Of a stretch of 64,000 nucleotides of DNA, positions 16,061 to 25,221 are shown one piece after another. Position 1 is the stretch's first letter. Each line of letters starts with the position of its first letter. The notes under the pieces are model-generated. The model did not search any database, was not told the DNA's origin, and saw only the letters and a program-made list of their open reading frames with translations. This stretch comes from JAICLK01 sp963810525 (GTDB lineage: Bacteria; Patescibacteriota; Saccharimonadia; Saccharimonadales; UBA4665), in assembly GCA_963810525.1 (NCBI GenBank), contig CAWENB010000003.1, positions 868,001-932,000 of the forward strand. The letters are read 5' to 3'. Both the position numbers and the translations under genes were made by a program.

Positions 16061-16702
16061 TTATTGGTTAAGCAGTACGCAAGCTGTGACAGCGATTGCC
16101 CACAATGTACCAGTACCGACATGCGTTACTCGACTGCTTTTAGCTAGTTTCCCAGACGCGTACTCTATGAAGAAGGAGAGTAGGCTTAGTAGAATCATTA
16201 ACCCAACACACACTAACCCGTACTTCCAGCCCAGTAAGAGCCCTGCTGCTAGCCCTAGTTTCACATCTCCCCCGCCAATCCACCTACCGGCAGATACCTG
16301 AAATAAAACGTAGGGTACACCAGCTACCAGCAATGCTCCTAGCGCTGCACTTATGACCGGCCATGCGCTGTTGAAGTGGATTGATAATCCGACTGCATAT
16401 ACCGCCGCGACACCAGCCAGGGGACGTGTAAGTACATCAGGCAACAGTCGAGTTCTGGTGTTCGTTAACGCGAGCGTAAGGAGCAGAAACAACGCTACGC
16501 ACCATATCACGAGAGTAACTACATCATTATGCCAAGCGCCAGCCGATAGAATAACACCAGCAAAGAAAATAACTTCTGGGTAAACATTATTACTGGCAAG
16601 CTTTCGATCAGCTTCACTAACTTTACGGCGCTTAAAGAACCTTACAAATGGCATATCGACACCGCAGTTGTCACGCAAACTCTTGCTCATGTGCTTTACC
16701 AC
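16061..16702 (-). CDS. A24 family prepilin peptidase, peptidase domain only
   Basis: About 209-213 residues with six to seven membrane helices. Both aspartates of the aspartyl protease are seen: TRLLPDVLTRP, and IGGGDVKLGLAAGLLLG with the family motif GxGDVK. No N-terminal methylation domain is present. These enzymes cut the leader of type IV prepilins or archaellin-like subunits. The start is uncertain: GTG at 16702 or ATG at 16690 (MSKSLRDNCG). It overlaps the end of the AAA gene, so it may share that transcript, although the functional link is unclear. Confidence 0.88.
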   Translation of the reverse strand: MVKHMSKSLRDNCGVDMPFVRFFKRRKVSEADRKLASNNVYPEVIFFAGVILSAGAWHNDVVTLVIWCVALFLLLTLALTNTRTRLLPDVLTRPLAGVAAVYAVGLSIHFNSAWPVISAALGALLVAGVPYVLFQVSAGRWIGGGDVKLGLAAGLLLGWKYGLVCVGLMILLSLLSFFIEYASGKLAKSSRVTHVGTGTLWAIAVTACVLLNQ

Positions 16703-17790
16703 CGCTCTACATCAGTGAATTTCTGGTAATGCACCATCTCGTCTGCGTTAACTGATGGAGTTATCTTCTTTATCGTTTCTTCAAGCATGGATTGGTCAAT
16801 AACTTCTTTTTCTCGCATGACGGCCATACGCGCAAGCTTCATTAGCAACAAGCTCAATGTCCGCGCTTACATAATTAGCAGTTAAATCCGAGAGTTTATC
16901 ATAATCTATTTCACCAACCGGTCTGTCGGAAAGGAATAACCTAAACAAGTCACGTCGCGCTTCACCGTCGGGTGGTGGTACAAAAATACGTTTGTCCATT
17001 CGTCCAGCTCGTAAGAGTGCCGTGTCGATTAATTGAGGCCGATTGGTTGCTGCAACTACGAGAATTTTATTCTTGCCTGCGTCATTAAGCTGCATTAAGA
17101 ATTCATTAACCTCTTCTTGCTTATATTCCATACCCATACCCAAGGCTTCACGCCTCGGTATTAAGCCTTCAATCTCATCAATGAATACCAGTGATGGCGC
17201 TTTTAGTTTGGCAATCTCAAATAGCTTACCAACTTTGCTCACGGTTCCATGAATGTAAGAGGAAGCTATGTCGGAGTGCTTTACCTCAAAGAAGTTGTAC
17301 TTTAGCTCCTCGGCTAGCTTTCGAACAATAAAAGTCTTACCGCAACCGGGTGGCCCGTACAACAGAATGCCCCATTCGGAACTGATATTTTGAATTTTTC
17401 ATATTTCTCAGGGTTTTGGAGCGGCTTGATTACATCTTCAATGAGTAGCCCTTTTAATGCACTCATGCCAGCAACCGCTTCAAAGCCTTTAATCTGTGTT
17501 AAGCCCTCTAGAATGGCCGTTACATGTTCTATGGAGTGCGTCGCGGTGATAATTCCAAGGTACTCTGTGCCGTTGACTACTATTTTAAGCAGGTCAGCTT
17601 TTTTACTTTTTACGTCCGCAACGCTGAGGTTAGTAAATAAGTATAAGAAACTCTCGTCAGATAGCAGGTAAATCTCTGTAAAAAAGACTTTGTCCACACG
17701 CTGAACCACATCTTGCCCTGTCGGCAACTTGAAGCCGTTGTAAAGTATTGGTTTAGATAGTTCTGCTGGCATATTATTGGCTCGTCCCAT
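16696..17790 (-). pseudogene. Cdc48/FtsH-type AAA ATPase with two frameshifts
   Basis: Three consecutive frames make one AAA protein. Frame 1 (17790 to about 17370) gives an N-domain ending EKYEKFKISVPN. Frame 2 resumes ILLYGPPGCGKT (Walker A), LVFIDEIEGLIPRRE (Walker B) and AATNRPQLIDTALLRAGRMD (second region of homology) to about 16825. Frame 3 finishes REKEVIDQSMLEETIKK and stops at 16696. One indel near 17365 and one near 16815 explain this. If intact it would be a roughly 363-residue classical AAA unfoldase, last in the Hsp70 operon. Recent decay or sequencing errors cannot be separated here. Confidence 0.8.
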
Positions 17791-19654
17791 TACATTGTGG
17801 TACTAGTGCATTATATTGGTCAACAAGGCTGTTCTGTTGTGGCACAAGATTATTGTAGTCGGTGCTATCACCATCTGTTTGATCTGTACTCATCTCTGAA
17901 TTGATCTGATCAATTTGACTCTTCAAGCTGCTAGCTTGAGAGCAGGCTTGCTGTTGTGCGGCCGTTTCCCCACTCCCACTACTGTCGCTGCCCGAACTTG
18001 TGGAGGTGTCGCCGCTAGACGAACCGCTGCCAGAGTTAGAAGGGTTATTATTGTTGCCGTTGGCGGCACTTATAGCGATAATAACGCCGATAATTATTGC
18101 CCATGTAATAAGACTTTTAACCGTCTTCTTTCGCTTTAGCTCGGGTACCTTCTCGGCAAGATTTGCATAGACAGCCGAGTCTATTAGTATGGTTAGTAGC
18201 GTTCCTTCAAACTGATCTTTGAAGTGCTTCTCGGCTTGCTGTACAACGCTGTTACGCAAGTTATCGACAGCTTCTCCGCTCTTCTGGTCTTTGCCAAGTA
18301 ATGCGATAAGTCGGGTAATTTCCGACAATACGTTATCGACATACTCTCGGCTAATGCCTGTGTCGTCTAAGTAGCTCAGCACAAACTCAACGGTTGAGGA
18401 CAGCAGTGTTTTTGCCTGATTAAAATGGTTCTTGTCGTATAGTTGTTTGCCCCGCTTAAATTGGTCAACGGCTATAGCTGTAACGCACCATGTAACTCGC
18501 TGCGCCAAGAAGCTCTGTAGGTCTGCGTTACTCTTATTTCTCGTTTGCTCTTGGGTAATGAGGTTCAAGGTGTCCTCGTACTTTTCGGCTTCAAGCAACT
18601 CGTTAATCGGTTGAACTACCTTATCTTGCGACACCAATTTTCGGAGATCATTGAGGTCATCTTCAAGACGCGAACGTAGCGCAGGCGTACCACATATCTC
18701 CATTGCAATCTTGAGAATGCTGCCCGATTTACCCGCGTCATTAAGGTTGTTATACAGGTCAAGAGCTACGCTACGCATACCTTCAGCGGCTTTGTCGCGC
18801 ATGGTCTTTGACTGGCTGTCGTTGTAGTAGCCGAGGTCTTTTAGTTTCTCAAAGTTTCGGCGTAGTGTACCGATTAGACCTTTGAGCTGAGCCATTTTCT
18901 CTTTAGAGATTATCTTTTCGTCGCTAATTTTAAGGCTGATTAATTTTGCCGAAGCGTCATTTATCGTCTGATATATTGGGCCAAGCAAGTCTTTTTCGAC
19001 CTTAACGCCTTTAACTTTGAATATTCGCTGAAACTCAGAAACGTAGCTGGTGTCACCCTTTTCTTGACTAAGATCGGCATAGTAATCAGCCAGTATACCA
19101 ATAACTCTGCCCTTTAGGTCGGCCAGGGCATCATCACTGGTGCCAACTTCATCACTGAGCTGATATATCTTTGCAAAAGACGACCAGAATTTGTCTGAGT
19201 TAATCAAGCTTTGCCAGATTATTAAACCTCGGCTAGGCGAAAACTTTGAGCCGTTTGCAGCAACAATGCTCAGCAATACGGCCAAGTTTCGCTTAGCAAT
19301 AAATCCCTTAGCAGTCTCGCTGTTACCGGCTTCGTGCCACTTTGTAGCAACACTTGCTATATCTTCATCTTTCAGCTTGGCAAAATCAGCTTCTTCGGCA
19401 TTTGCACGGTCAAACCAAAAGAAATAATCAGTTAACCGTTTGTTTGGTGAAGCTAGATTCTGTAGTGCGACCTTTACACTGCTCTCCGTACGGACAGGTT
19501 GTGCGAATGGTAAGTCAGTATCGTCGTACTCTGGCGTCTCATCAATTTTTAGAAGATTGGTAAGCTCTTTAGCACGCTTATTAACGTCCTTCTGTGTGGC
19601 GCTACTGTCCAGACCGAGTACGTTAAAAGCATTTTTGCTAAAGAGATCAGCCAT
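17774..19654 (-). CDS. Membrane-anchored J-like cochaperone
   Basis: 626 residues. The N-terminus (AFNVLGLDSSATQKDVNKRA...SPNKRLTDYFFWF) follows the J-domain helix order but lacks the HPD tripeptide that normally stimulates Hsp70. Residues 100-500 are a long, mostly helical region with repeat-like features. One membrane helix lies at about 514-531 (SLITWAIIIGVIIAIS). A Ser/Gly linker and a short helical domain follow. The start codon overlaps the Hsp70 stop (TAATG), so the two are translationally coupled. A divergent J-protein that tethers Hsp70 to the membrane is the best reading. Confidence 0.75.
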   Translation of the reverse strand: MADLFSKNAFNVLGLDSSATQKDVNKRAKELTNLLKIDETPEYDDTDLPFAQPVRTESSVKVALQNLASPNKRLTDYFFWFDRANAEEADFAKLKDEDIASVATKWHEAGNSETAKGFIAKRNLAVLLSIVAANGSKFSPSRGLIIWQSLINSDKFWSSFAKIYQLSDEVGTSDDALADLKGRVIGILADYYADLSQEKGDTSYVSEFQRIFKVKGVKVEKDLLGPIYQTINDASAKLISLKISDEKIISKEKMAQLKGLIGTLRRNFEKLKDLGYYNDSQSKTMRDKAAEGMRSVALDLYNNLNDAGKSGSILKIAMEICGTPALRSRLEDDLNDLRKLVSQDKVVQPINELLEAEKYEDTLNLITQEQTRNKSNADLQSFLAQRVTWCVTAIAVDQFKRGKQLYDKNHFNQAKTLLSSTVEFVLSYLDDTGISREYVDNVLSEITRLIALLGKDQKSGEAVDNLRNSVVQQAEKHFKDQFEGTLLTILIDSAVYANLAEKVPELKRKKTVKSLITWAIIIGVIIAISAANGNNNNPSNSGSGSSSGDTSTSSGSDSSGSGETAAQQQACSQASSLKSQIDQINSEMSTDQTDGDSTDYNNLVPQQNSLVDQYNALVPQCNGTSQ

Positions 19655-22197
19655 TACTTCGTAATTCCAGCCATACTACCGCTAATAGCCTCTTGCTCCT
19701 CGGCGGGCAACATATTTAGCAAGTTGCGTACGCACCGCTTTAGCTCTTCAAAATCGTTTTGCTCAATAGCTTTGTCGGCCTTGTCTATATAGTATTCACC
19801 GTCGGTCTGGTTACTGAGCTTGGATTTGTTGCTCTTGATTTCGTTCAGCTGCCATACCCAGAAACTCGGGTCTTCCACTAATGCCCTGATTGTTACATCA
19901 CGTACTTGCTGTATGACACGGCTGAGCATTGCTTTATCGCCGACCTGAATAGCTTTGTTACCCTCTTTGCGCAGTACGTCAACCTGATCGCTTATGCGTT
20001 GCTTTTCCTTGCCGTCGCTCAAGTTACCTATTAGTTCGTCGGCACTGTCAAAGCATTCTTCAAGCTCTGATTTGAGTTGAGGCAGTTCTTTTTCATGTTC
20101 TAGCTCGTCGAGTTTAGTTTCCAATTGCCGTAAATCCCGCTCTGCTTTATTCTTATCGTCCGTGTCCATGTCGGCATTCTTTATATTACCCGATAGCTCA
20201 TTTACGCTGTTTTCCAGCTCGTCGTACTGCTCTTGAGGTACGTTGGCCTTTACTTTACTAAGACGTGCCCTCTGGGCGCTTAGGTCAGTTTCTAGCCGCT
20301 TTACATCAACTACTTGAGCATACGTGTCAGCACGAGCATTCAAAGTAAGCTCAATGCTAGGTATATACACCTCAACTGTTACAGTGCGGGAACCGTCTAC
20401 TTCTATCTTTAAGTCAACTTCGGTATCGGCAGGTAAATCGTAGGGTAGCTGCTTGCCGTCAATCTCTAGTGTTGTTATTAACTGGTTTCGGCTTGGCACA
20501 TCTGCCTCACCCTCGTACACTTTGATCGGTAACTGATTGTCTTTGCCCTTTTCCAGCTTGGTCAGAGTTCGATAAGTCCTAGACTCACTGAGCGGTGGTA
20601 CGCTGTTCTTTTCAAAGTAAGGGTCGCAAACTTCTTTAAGCTGGAAGTCGTTACTGATACCTTTCTCGGCATATATAACGCCAATTGTATGAGGAATCGG
20701 TGAACCGGAAACAGTTAGGCCATGCGTAATACTGAATTGGTCGGGGTATATCGGTAATGAATTACCACTGTCATCAAACAGGTATAGCCAGTAGACACTT
20801 TGTTCACCCTTGGTTACTGCTACCGTGTCGAAGAATTTACCTGCTTTGAGCTTTATTTTAGAGCTGGTGTAGCTACCATTCTCCGCTTGTATCTGAATGA
20901 AGTAATCTTGTTCTGCCTCTTTCAGCTCGTCAATAACTCCCGTGACAGTTTCTTCGTCTTCGGAAGTCATAGCCTCATAGTTCAGCTTCACCTTCATCTC
21001 ACCGCTGATGATGTCGTGGTCTTCTGACAACACCTCTTGAGGCACTCGCTGGCTGAGGCCGAATAGACATGCGCCTCTCGCCACAATGGTTAATGGGTCT
21101 ACTGAGTTATCAATAGTGAGGTCAAACTCACGCTCAAGAGTCTGCTTTATATATGGTATTTGGGTAGGGCCACCAACTAAAACAATCTTGCTGACAGATG
21201 AAGCTTGTATGCCAGCCTCTTTAATCGTCTTGGTAGTCAGATCAACTGTTTCCGCCACCTTGGATTTAATAAGCTGCTCGAACATATCACGGGTCAAATC
21301 CACCGATACATACACATCTTCGCCGCCTGTCAGCTCTTTACCAATGTCTTCAACTTCAATAGTAGTCTTATCGAACTGGCTGAGTTCAATTTTTGCCGTC
21401 TCTGCCAGTGCCTTGAGCCTCGCAAATGCACTTCGTACACTTAGTTTTTCACTACTACGGTCAAAGTCTTTAATCTTATACTTCTCTAAAATGGCTGGTT
21501 TGATAATTTCGTCAACAATGAGCCAGTCGAAGTCTTTACCACCTAAGAAGTTATTGCCATTGTGTGCCAGAACAGTCAATACGCCGTCCTTGGAAGAAAT
21601 CAATGCAACGTCGAATGTTCCGCCGCCCAAATCATAAACAAGCCAGTTTTGGTTTTTAGTGTTATCAAAGCCATACGCGATAGCAGCAGCGATAGGCTCC
21701 TGCAACAGTACAACGTACTTAAATCCGGCCAGCTGCCCTGCACGCTTAGTAGCTTCAGCCTGTAGCGACGAGAAATAGGCCGGAACAGTGATAACAGAGT
21801 ATTGTGTGTTGAAATCCGGGTACTTTCGTTTTACATCTTCTTTGAGGCTCTTTAGTATCTCCGCGGACACCTCTTCCGGCGACATATCGGTATCAATGCG
21901 ATCAAAGTGAACTTTTTCAGAAGTACCCATGAGCCGCTTAACTTCGGCTTTGTTATTGTTAAACTCCTCTTCAGAAGAACTCTTGAACAGCTTGTCGTAT
22001 GCCTTGCGCCCAACTACTTTATTGGTAGCCTTATCAATCCCAAACACGGACGGAGTGTACTCGTCTTGCTGAGAGTTTTTTACAATCTCAGCCTTACCGT
22101 TAATATTGACGGCCACTTCTGAGTTGGTGGTACCGAGGTCAATGCCAATCTTAATGACACTGTCTTCTTTTGTTTTGTCCGACTTGTTAGGGTTCAA
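19654..22197 (-). CDS. Divergent Hsp70 (DnaK-like) chaperone
   Basis: 847 residues, about 200 longer than DnaK. The N-terminal ASKHA ATPase is intact: IKIGIDLGTTNSEVAV (phosphate 1), WLVYDLGGGTFDVALI (phosphate 2), KIVLVGGPTQIPYIK (adenosine). From about residue 400 the sequence departs from the DnaK substrate domain. Beta-rich stretches are followed by a coiled coil near 645-745 and a helical end. The start is TTG at 22197 with AAGGTGA upstream, overlapping the GrpE-like gene by 11 nt. Its neighbours supply J-like, GrpE-like and AAA partners, so it appears to be a dedicated system rather than housekeeping DnaK. Confidence 0.93.
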   Translation of the reverse strand: MNPNKSDKTKEDSVIKIGIDLGTTNSEVAVNINGKAEIVKNSQQDEYTPSVFGIDKATNKVVGRKAYDKLFKSSSEEEFNNNKAEVKRLMGTSEKVHFDRIDTDMSPEEVSAEILKSLKEDVKRKYPDFNTQYSVITVPAYFSSLQAEATKRAGQLAGFKYVVLLQEPIAAAIAYGFDNTKNQNWLVYDLGGGTFDVALISSKDGVLTVLAHNGNNFLGGKDFDWLIVDEIIKPAILEKYKIKDFDRSSEKLSVRSAFARLKALAETAKIELSQFDKTTIEVEDIGKELTGGEDVYVSVDLTRDMFEQLIKSKVAETVDLTTKTIKEAGIQASSVSKIVLVGGPTQIPYIKQTLEREFDLTIDNSVDPLTIVARGACLFGLSQRVPQEVLSEDHDIISGEMKVKLNYEAMTSEDEETVTGVIDELKEAEQDYFIQIQAENGSYTSSKIKLKAGKFFDTVAVTKGEQSVYWLYLFDDSGNSLPIYPDQFSITHGLTVSGSPIPHTIGVIYAEKGISNDFQLKEVCDPYFEKNSVPPLSESRTYRTLTKLEKGKDNQLPIKVYEGEADVPSRNQLITTLEIDGKQLPYDLPADTEVDLKIEVDGSRTVTVEVYIPSIELTLNARADTYAQVVDVKRLETDLSAQRARLSKVKANVPQEQYDELENSVNELSGNIKNADMDTDDKNKAERDLRQLETKLDELEHEKELPQLKSELEECFDSADELIGNLSDGKEKQRISDQVDVLRKEGNKAIQVGDKAMLSRVIQQVRDVTIRALVEDPSFWVWQLNEIKSNKSKLSNQTDGEYYIDKADKAIEQNDFEELKRCVRNLLNMLPAEEQEAISGSMAGITK

Positions 22198-22672
22198 GGA
22201 GTATCACCTTCGCCTTTCGTATTAGTTTCCCTTTCAGCGTAACGGCGGGCTCATGCGTCTCTTTGATGATTGCCTGCTTCAGGGTATTGTCCTTCTCAAC
22301 AGCAAGCACCTCTAGGTTCATGCCTTCGTTATATTTCTGGTCAGTGTAGTCAATGACTTTTATGTCGTTGCGATCTAAGTACCGCACTAATTTTGCTTGT
22401 GAGTTTTGCAGTGCCTTGGCCTGGTCATCTTTCAGGTCACTCTGTGCTTTTTCTAGCCTCTTTTGCAGTCTCCACACTTCTATAGCGAGGTCAACAAGGT
22501 TGTTTGCCTCTGGTGATATTTCAAGGAATTTCGGTTCAACAGACCGAGCTACTTGCAGCCGAATAGTGCCGATTGCTATGAGTAAACGTTGGAAAGCCAT
22601 AAGGAGCAACAACGTCGCAATAGTTACGACTGCCACAACTATAATGACTAGGAAAATTTGGCCGTGATTCAT
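22187..22672 (-). CDS. Membrane-anchored GrpE-like nucleotide exchange factor
   Basis: 161 residues from the ATG at 22672 (AGAAGAG upstream). An N-terminal membrane helix (residues 4-30, FLVIIVVAVVTIATLLLLMA) leads into a coiled coil (EVWRLQKRLEKAQSDLKDDQ) and then a compact beta domain, NLEVLAVEKDN...IIKETHEPAVTL, ending KGKLIRKAKVILLEP. That order and the terminal 'G-x-(L/V)-(I/L)-R-x-A-x-V' strand are the layout of GrpE, whose beta head opens the Hsp70 nucleotide site. It directly precedes and overlaps Hsp70. The GrpE assignment is by pattern, not by search. Confidence 0.6.
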   Translation of the reverse strand: MNHGQIFLVIIVVAVVTIATLLLLMAFQRLLIAIGTIRLQVARSVEPKFLEISPEANNLVDLAIEVWRLQKRLEKAQSDLKDDQAKALQNSQAKLVRYLDRNDIKVIDYTDQKYNEGMNLEVLAVEKDNTLKQAIIKETHEPAVTLKGKLIRKAKVILLEP

Positions 22673-22742
22673 TATAAGTCTCTTCTTAAGTACATAATAC
22701 AACAAGAGGGCGAAACAGCGTTAAGTAAAACTTAAGTTGTCC

Positions 22743-23396
22743 CTACTCCTCTGCCACTAAATCAGGGTTAATCAGATAGCCAATAACAGGCAGTGTTTGC
22801 TTATATTGAAACCGGAACTTTGTTTTGACGAAGGTAGTTAATATTGGGTGTGCTTTTTCCATGTTAGTTATGTATTCTGCGTCGGCGAATTTGGCGGCGT
22901 AAGTGGTATCGCCATACTTGTACTTATCAGCTCCAAGCATGAGTTTTATAGCCAAGTCAGCTCCTTGAGCGGGTGGCTCAGGGCTATTCGTTGCCCGCAT
23001 GTAAAGTTTCTTGATTGGCTTGCTGTAAGTGCGAGCAATGGCATAAATGAAAGCATTTTGAGCCAAGGCTGTCGTGCTGTCTTGTACGTTGAGCGATTTT
23101 ATTAACTCAAAATCGCCTAGCCCAGATATTAGCTTATTGACACCGTTGGGTGTATTGCTGAGTATCAAGGAAGTCTTTACAAATACTTGTAAGTTCGTGT
23201 CCTCTTTGGGAACAGTAGGGCTGCCATATAATCGCGCCATTGTATCAATAAAGAACCAGAAACAGCTCTCAACAGATGCTGTAGCAAGCTTGTCGGCTGC
23301 CATATCTAAAGTAACGCGCTGAATTATTCGCTCGTCCCATTGAAGTTCATGGAGTGCTGCACCGTCGGCAATCAGCCTTTTCAGTTTCATGTCCAT
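22743..23396 (-). CDS. Unknown protein, first gene of the Hsp70 operon
   Basis: About 217 residues, soluble and mostly helical, with no recognised domain. The preferred start is the ATG at 23396, which has AGAGG 7 nt upstream; 23402 is also possible. It is the promoter-proximal gene of the operon, 70 nt ahead of the GrpE-like gene. Sequence stretches such as WFFIDTMARLYGSP and YAIARTYSKPIKKLY suggest a helical-repeat adaptor. It could be a sensor, substrate or regulator of the chaperone system. Confidence 0.75.
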   Translation of the reverse strand: MDMKLKRLIADGAALHELQWDERIIQRVTLDMAADKLATASVESCFWFFIDTMARLYGSPTVPKEDTNLQVFVKTSLILSNTPNGVNKLISGLGDFELIKSLNVQDSTTALAQNAFIYAIARTYSKPIKKLYMRATNSPEPPAQGADLAIKLMLGADKYKYGDTTYAAKFADAEYITNMEKAHPILTTFVKTKFRFQYKQTLPVIGYLINPDLVAEE

Positions 23397-23429
23397 ATTC
23401 ATTCCTCTTTACTGTTAAGGTGCCACAAA

Positions 23430-23555
23430 ATAAAAAGCGACACCGTAAGGTGTCTAAGCCATTCACAAGCCAGCTTTCGCCGAGTTGCTTATACGGTGCC
23501 GCTTTCAACGGCGAACCGCAATAGATTGCGAACCGGCCTGTTAATGACTTAGACG
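23430..23555 (-). ncRNA. Structured leader or small RNA upstream of the Hsp70 operon
   Basis: From a consensus promoter the transcript begins near 23555 with GTCTAAGTCATT, which pairs with AATGGCTTAGAC (23452-23463) to close a domain of about 100 nt. Inside are the hairpins CGCAAT-CT-ATTGCG and GCCG-N7-CGGC and a GAAA-loop hairpin CGGC-GAAA-GCTG. A terminator (GACACC-TTAC-GGTGTC then TTTTT) shares three bases with the closing stem. It could attenuate the operon or be an independent RNA. Both folds were read by eye. Confidence 0.55.
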
Positions 23556-23561
23556 AGGGTA

Positions 23562-23590
23562 ATTATACCATCTACCCCTGTAACTCACAA
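23562..23590 (-). promoter_or_regulatory. Sigma-70-type promoter of the Hsp70 operon
   Basis: TTGTGA (23585-23590), 17-nt spacer, TATAAT (23562-23567) on the minus strand. It is among the best matches in the window and points into the structured RNA at 23555. Confidence 0.8.
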
Positions 23591-23619
23591 GCAAAAGCGT
23601 AATGTTCTATACTCAGTTA

Positions 23620-23811
23620 ATGGTTAGAATTAGCCCCGAACGCATTAAGAAATTGCAAAAATTGCTTAAAGAGCAGACTGGCGAAGATTACAGCGACGAA
23701 GAAGCGCAACAAGCTGGATTGGCTATCATGCGTTTTGTTATTGCTAAGGAACAACGTCGCCAAGATTTAACCAAGCAGCAAACGAAAATAACAGATGACG
23801 CTCAAGTGTAG
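23620..23811 (+). CDS. Small element-type protein (63 aa)
   Basis: Starts MVRISPERIKKLQKLLKEQT and contains the pattern KLQ-x-L-x-KEQTGEDYSDEEA. This kind of short helical protein recurs in mobile elements of Patescibacteria. The 26460 gene shows the same layout (FQ...F...SSEDAE...LLDLAELV), so two paralogues flank the helicase block. It is divergent from the Hsp70 operon and overlaps none of its genes. Function unknown. Confidence 0.65.
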   Translation: MVRISPERIKKLQKLLKEQTGEDYSDEEAQQAGLAIMRFVIAKEQRRQDLTKQQTKITDDAQV

Positions 23812-23991
23812 CCAGTTTTTTAATCTTTATTAGATATTAATGTATTTAAAACAACGACTTTAGGGTTTGCGTTACGGTTGGCTGAGCGCTATCAGATGTA
23901 AATGTTTTGCAATCGTGTAACATTGTGCGCCTTACCCCTGTAATCTTGTCGTAAAGCGCTTATTTATGTTCTATTATGCTTATAGAGCATT

Positions 23992-25155
23992 ATGTTAGTG
24001 CTTGAGGGGTATAGGGTAGAGAAAATGACATACGACGAAACTGAATTAGCGTTATTGGCGTTGCCTGCTGATGTGGGCACGTTGCTGGCAAGTCCGCTCG
24101 TGTCAGCCATAGACAAAGACGCTGCTACCATTGCAGCTCAGCACCGTATCATTCGCTCTAATGGACGCCTTATGATTGAGGCACGCGAACCATACCCTCA
24201 TTTCATTCCGTTTTCCAAGGAGCATTACGACCGAATAGCGTACCCACTGTTTAGCCCCGCTAAAAGGTCGCATATAAATGATGTCTTTTGGCACCTGTCC
24301 TATACTGCACCGGATTTGAGTTGCAATGACCGTCTTGTACTGTTTGGCAGTTCGAGAAGCCGAAGAGCGCACTTAACCGTATGGGACATGGAAACACTAG
24401 AGGTAAGGACTAGTGTAATACCTGCCGATTGTGTGCGTCGCTCGCCGTATGCCATGAAGGGACACGGTTATGAACCGTTACCCCTCATAATGCAGCTTGC
24501 AGATAATAAGCAGGACTTATATGACGACATTATGCAATCACTAGCACCGTTGGTGATGACCCAAAAGCCTGATGGTGTTATCTGGTGGGTTGGTGGCGAC
24601 AACGACGGCAAAGCGACTCTTATTGAAGCATTGCGACGGATTTTTCCTGATCAACTCGTCAGCCTAACAGTTCAGCGATTGAATGGCCGCCGTAGGACGC
24701 TGGAATTGAATGGCAAACTTGGTAACGTCACCGAAGATAGCGGCAAGGTTTATAGTACCGAAATCTACAGGAGTATCGGCACCCACGAAGATTTTTTCAT
24801 GCACCGGTATCACAGTCAGAACGGTATTTATGCTCAGGGTAACGTGCATCATATCTTTTCAACTGGTAGCGCCCCTACTTTTAATACCATAGATGAGGGT
24901 GTACTGCGGCGAACGCAAATCATTCCGTTTACTCAGTTGCAAGGCTACCCACTACATGCACCTACTAATGAGTTCTGTAGTCGGCTGATAGCTGAGATGT
25001 GTGAGTATGCTGTGCGTATTAAGCAGCAAGGTTTCAGGTACAAGTGGTCGCCCGCAACACTCGCCGCGAAAACCAAGAGTTACTCTAGTTGCAATAAATT
25101 TGCCGACGACCTTCACGCCCAGTCGCGTACAGCGCCGCCAAACTTTCGTTGGTAG
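23992..25155 (+). CDS. SF3-helicase-like protein
   Basis: Up to 387 residues; the real start may be 24025 (MTYDETELALL), which has a better upstream site. The second half follows the superfamily-3/D5 helicase order seen in plasmid and phage replication proteins: GVIWWVGGDNDGKATLIEAL (Walker A with Ala in place of Ser/Thr), ELNGKLGNVTEDSG (Walker B region), and HHIFSTGSAPTFNTIDEGVL then RRTQIIPFT (motif C plus arginine finger). The N-terminal half is unassigned. It probably unwinds DNA for element replication. The altered Walker A could lower ATPase activity. Confidence 0.65.
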   Translation: MLVLEGYRVEKMTYDETELALLALPADVGTLLASPLVSAIDKDAATIAAQHRIIRSNGRLMIEAREPYPHFIPFSKEHYDRIAYPLFSPAKRSHINDVFWHLSYTAPDLSCNDRLVLFGSSRSRRAHLTVWDMETLEVRTSVIPADCVRRSPYAMKGHGYEPLPLIMQLADNKQDLYDDIMQSLAPLVMTQKPDGVIWWVGGDNDGKATLIEALRRIFPDQLVSLTVQRLNGRRRTLELNGKLGNVTEDSGKVYSTEIYRSIGTHEDFFMHRYHSQNGIYAQGNVHHIFSTGSAPTFNTIDEGVLRRTQIIPFTQLQGYPLHAPTNEFCSRLIAEMCEYAVRIKQQGFRYKWSPATLAAKTKSYSSCNKFADDLHAQSRTAPPNFRW

Positions 25156-25221
25156 GCCCTTAAGCTTGCCGTTATCTCTGTTATATCAGATAATATAAGC
25201 AGTTATTTGATGGAGATGTAA

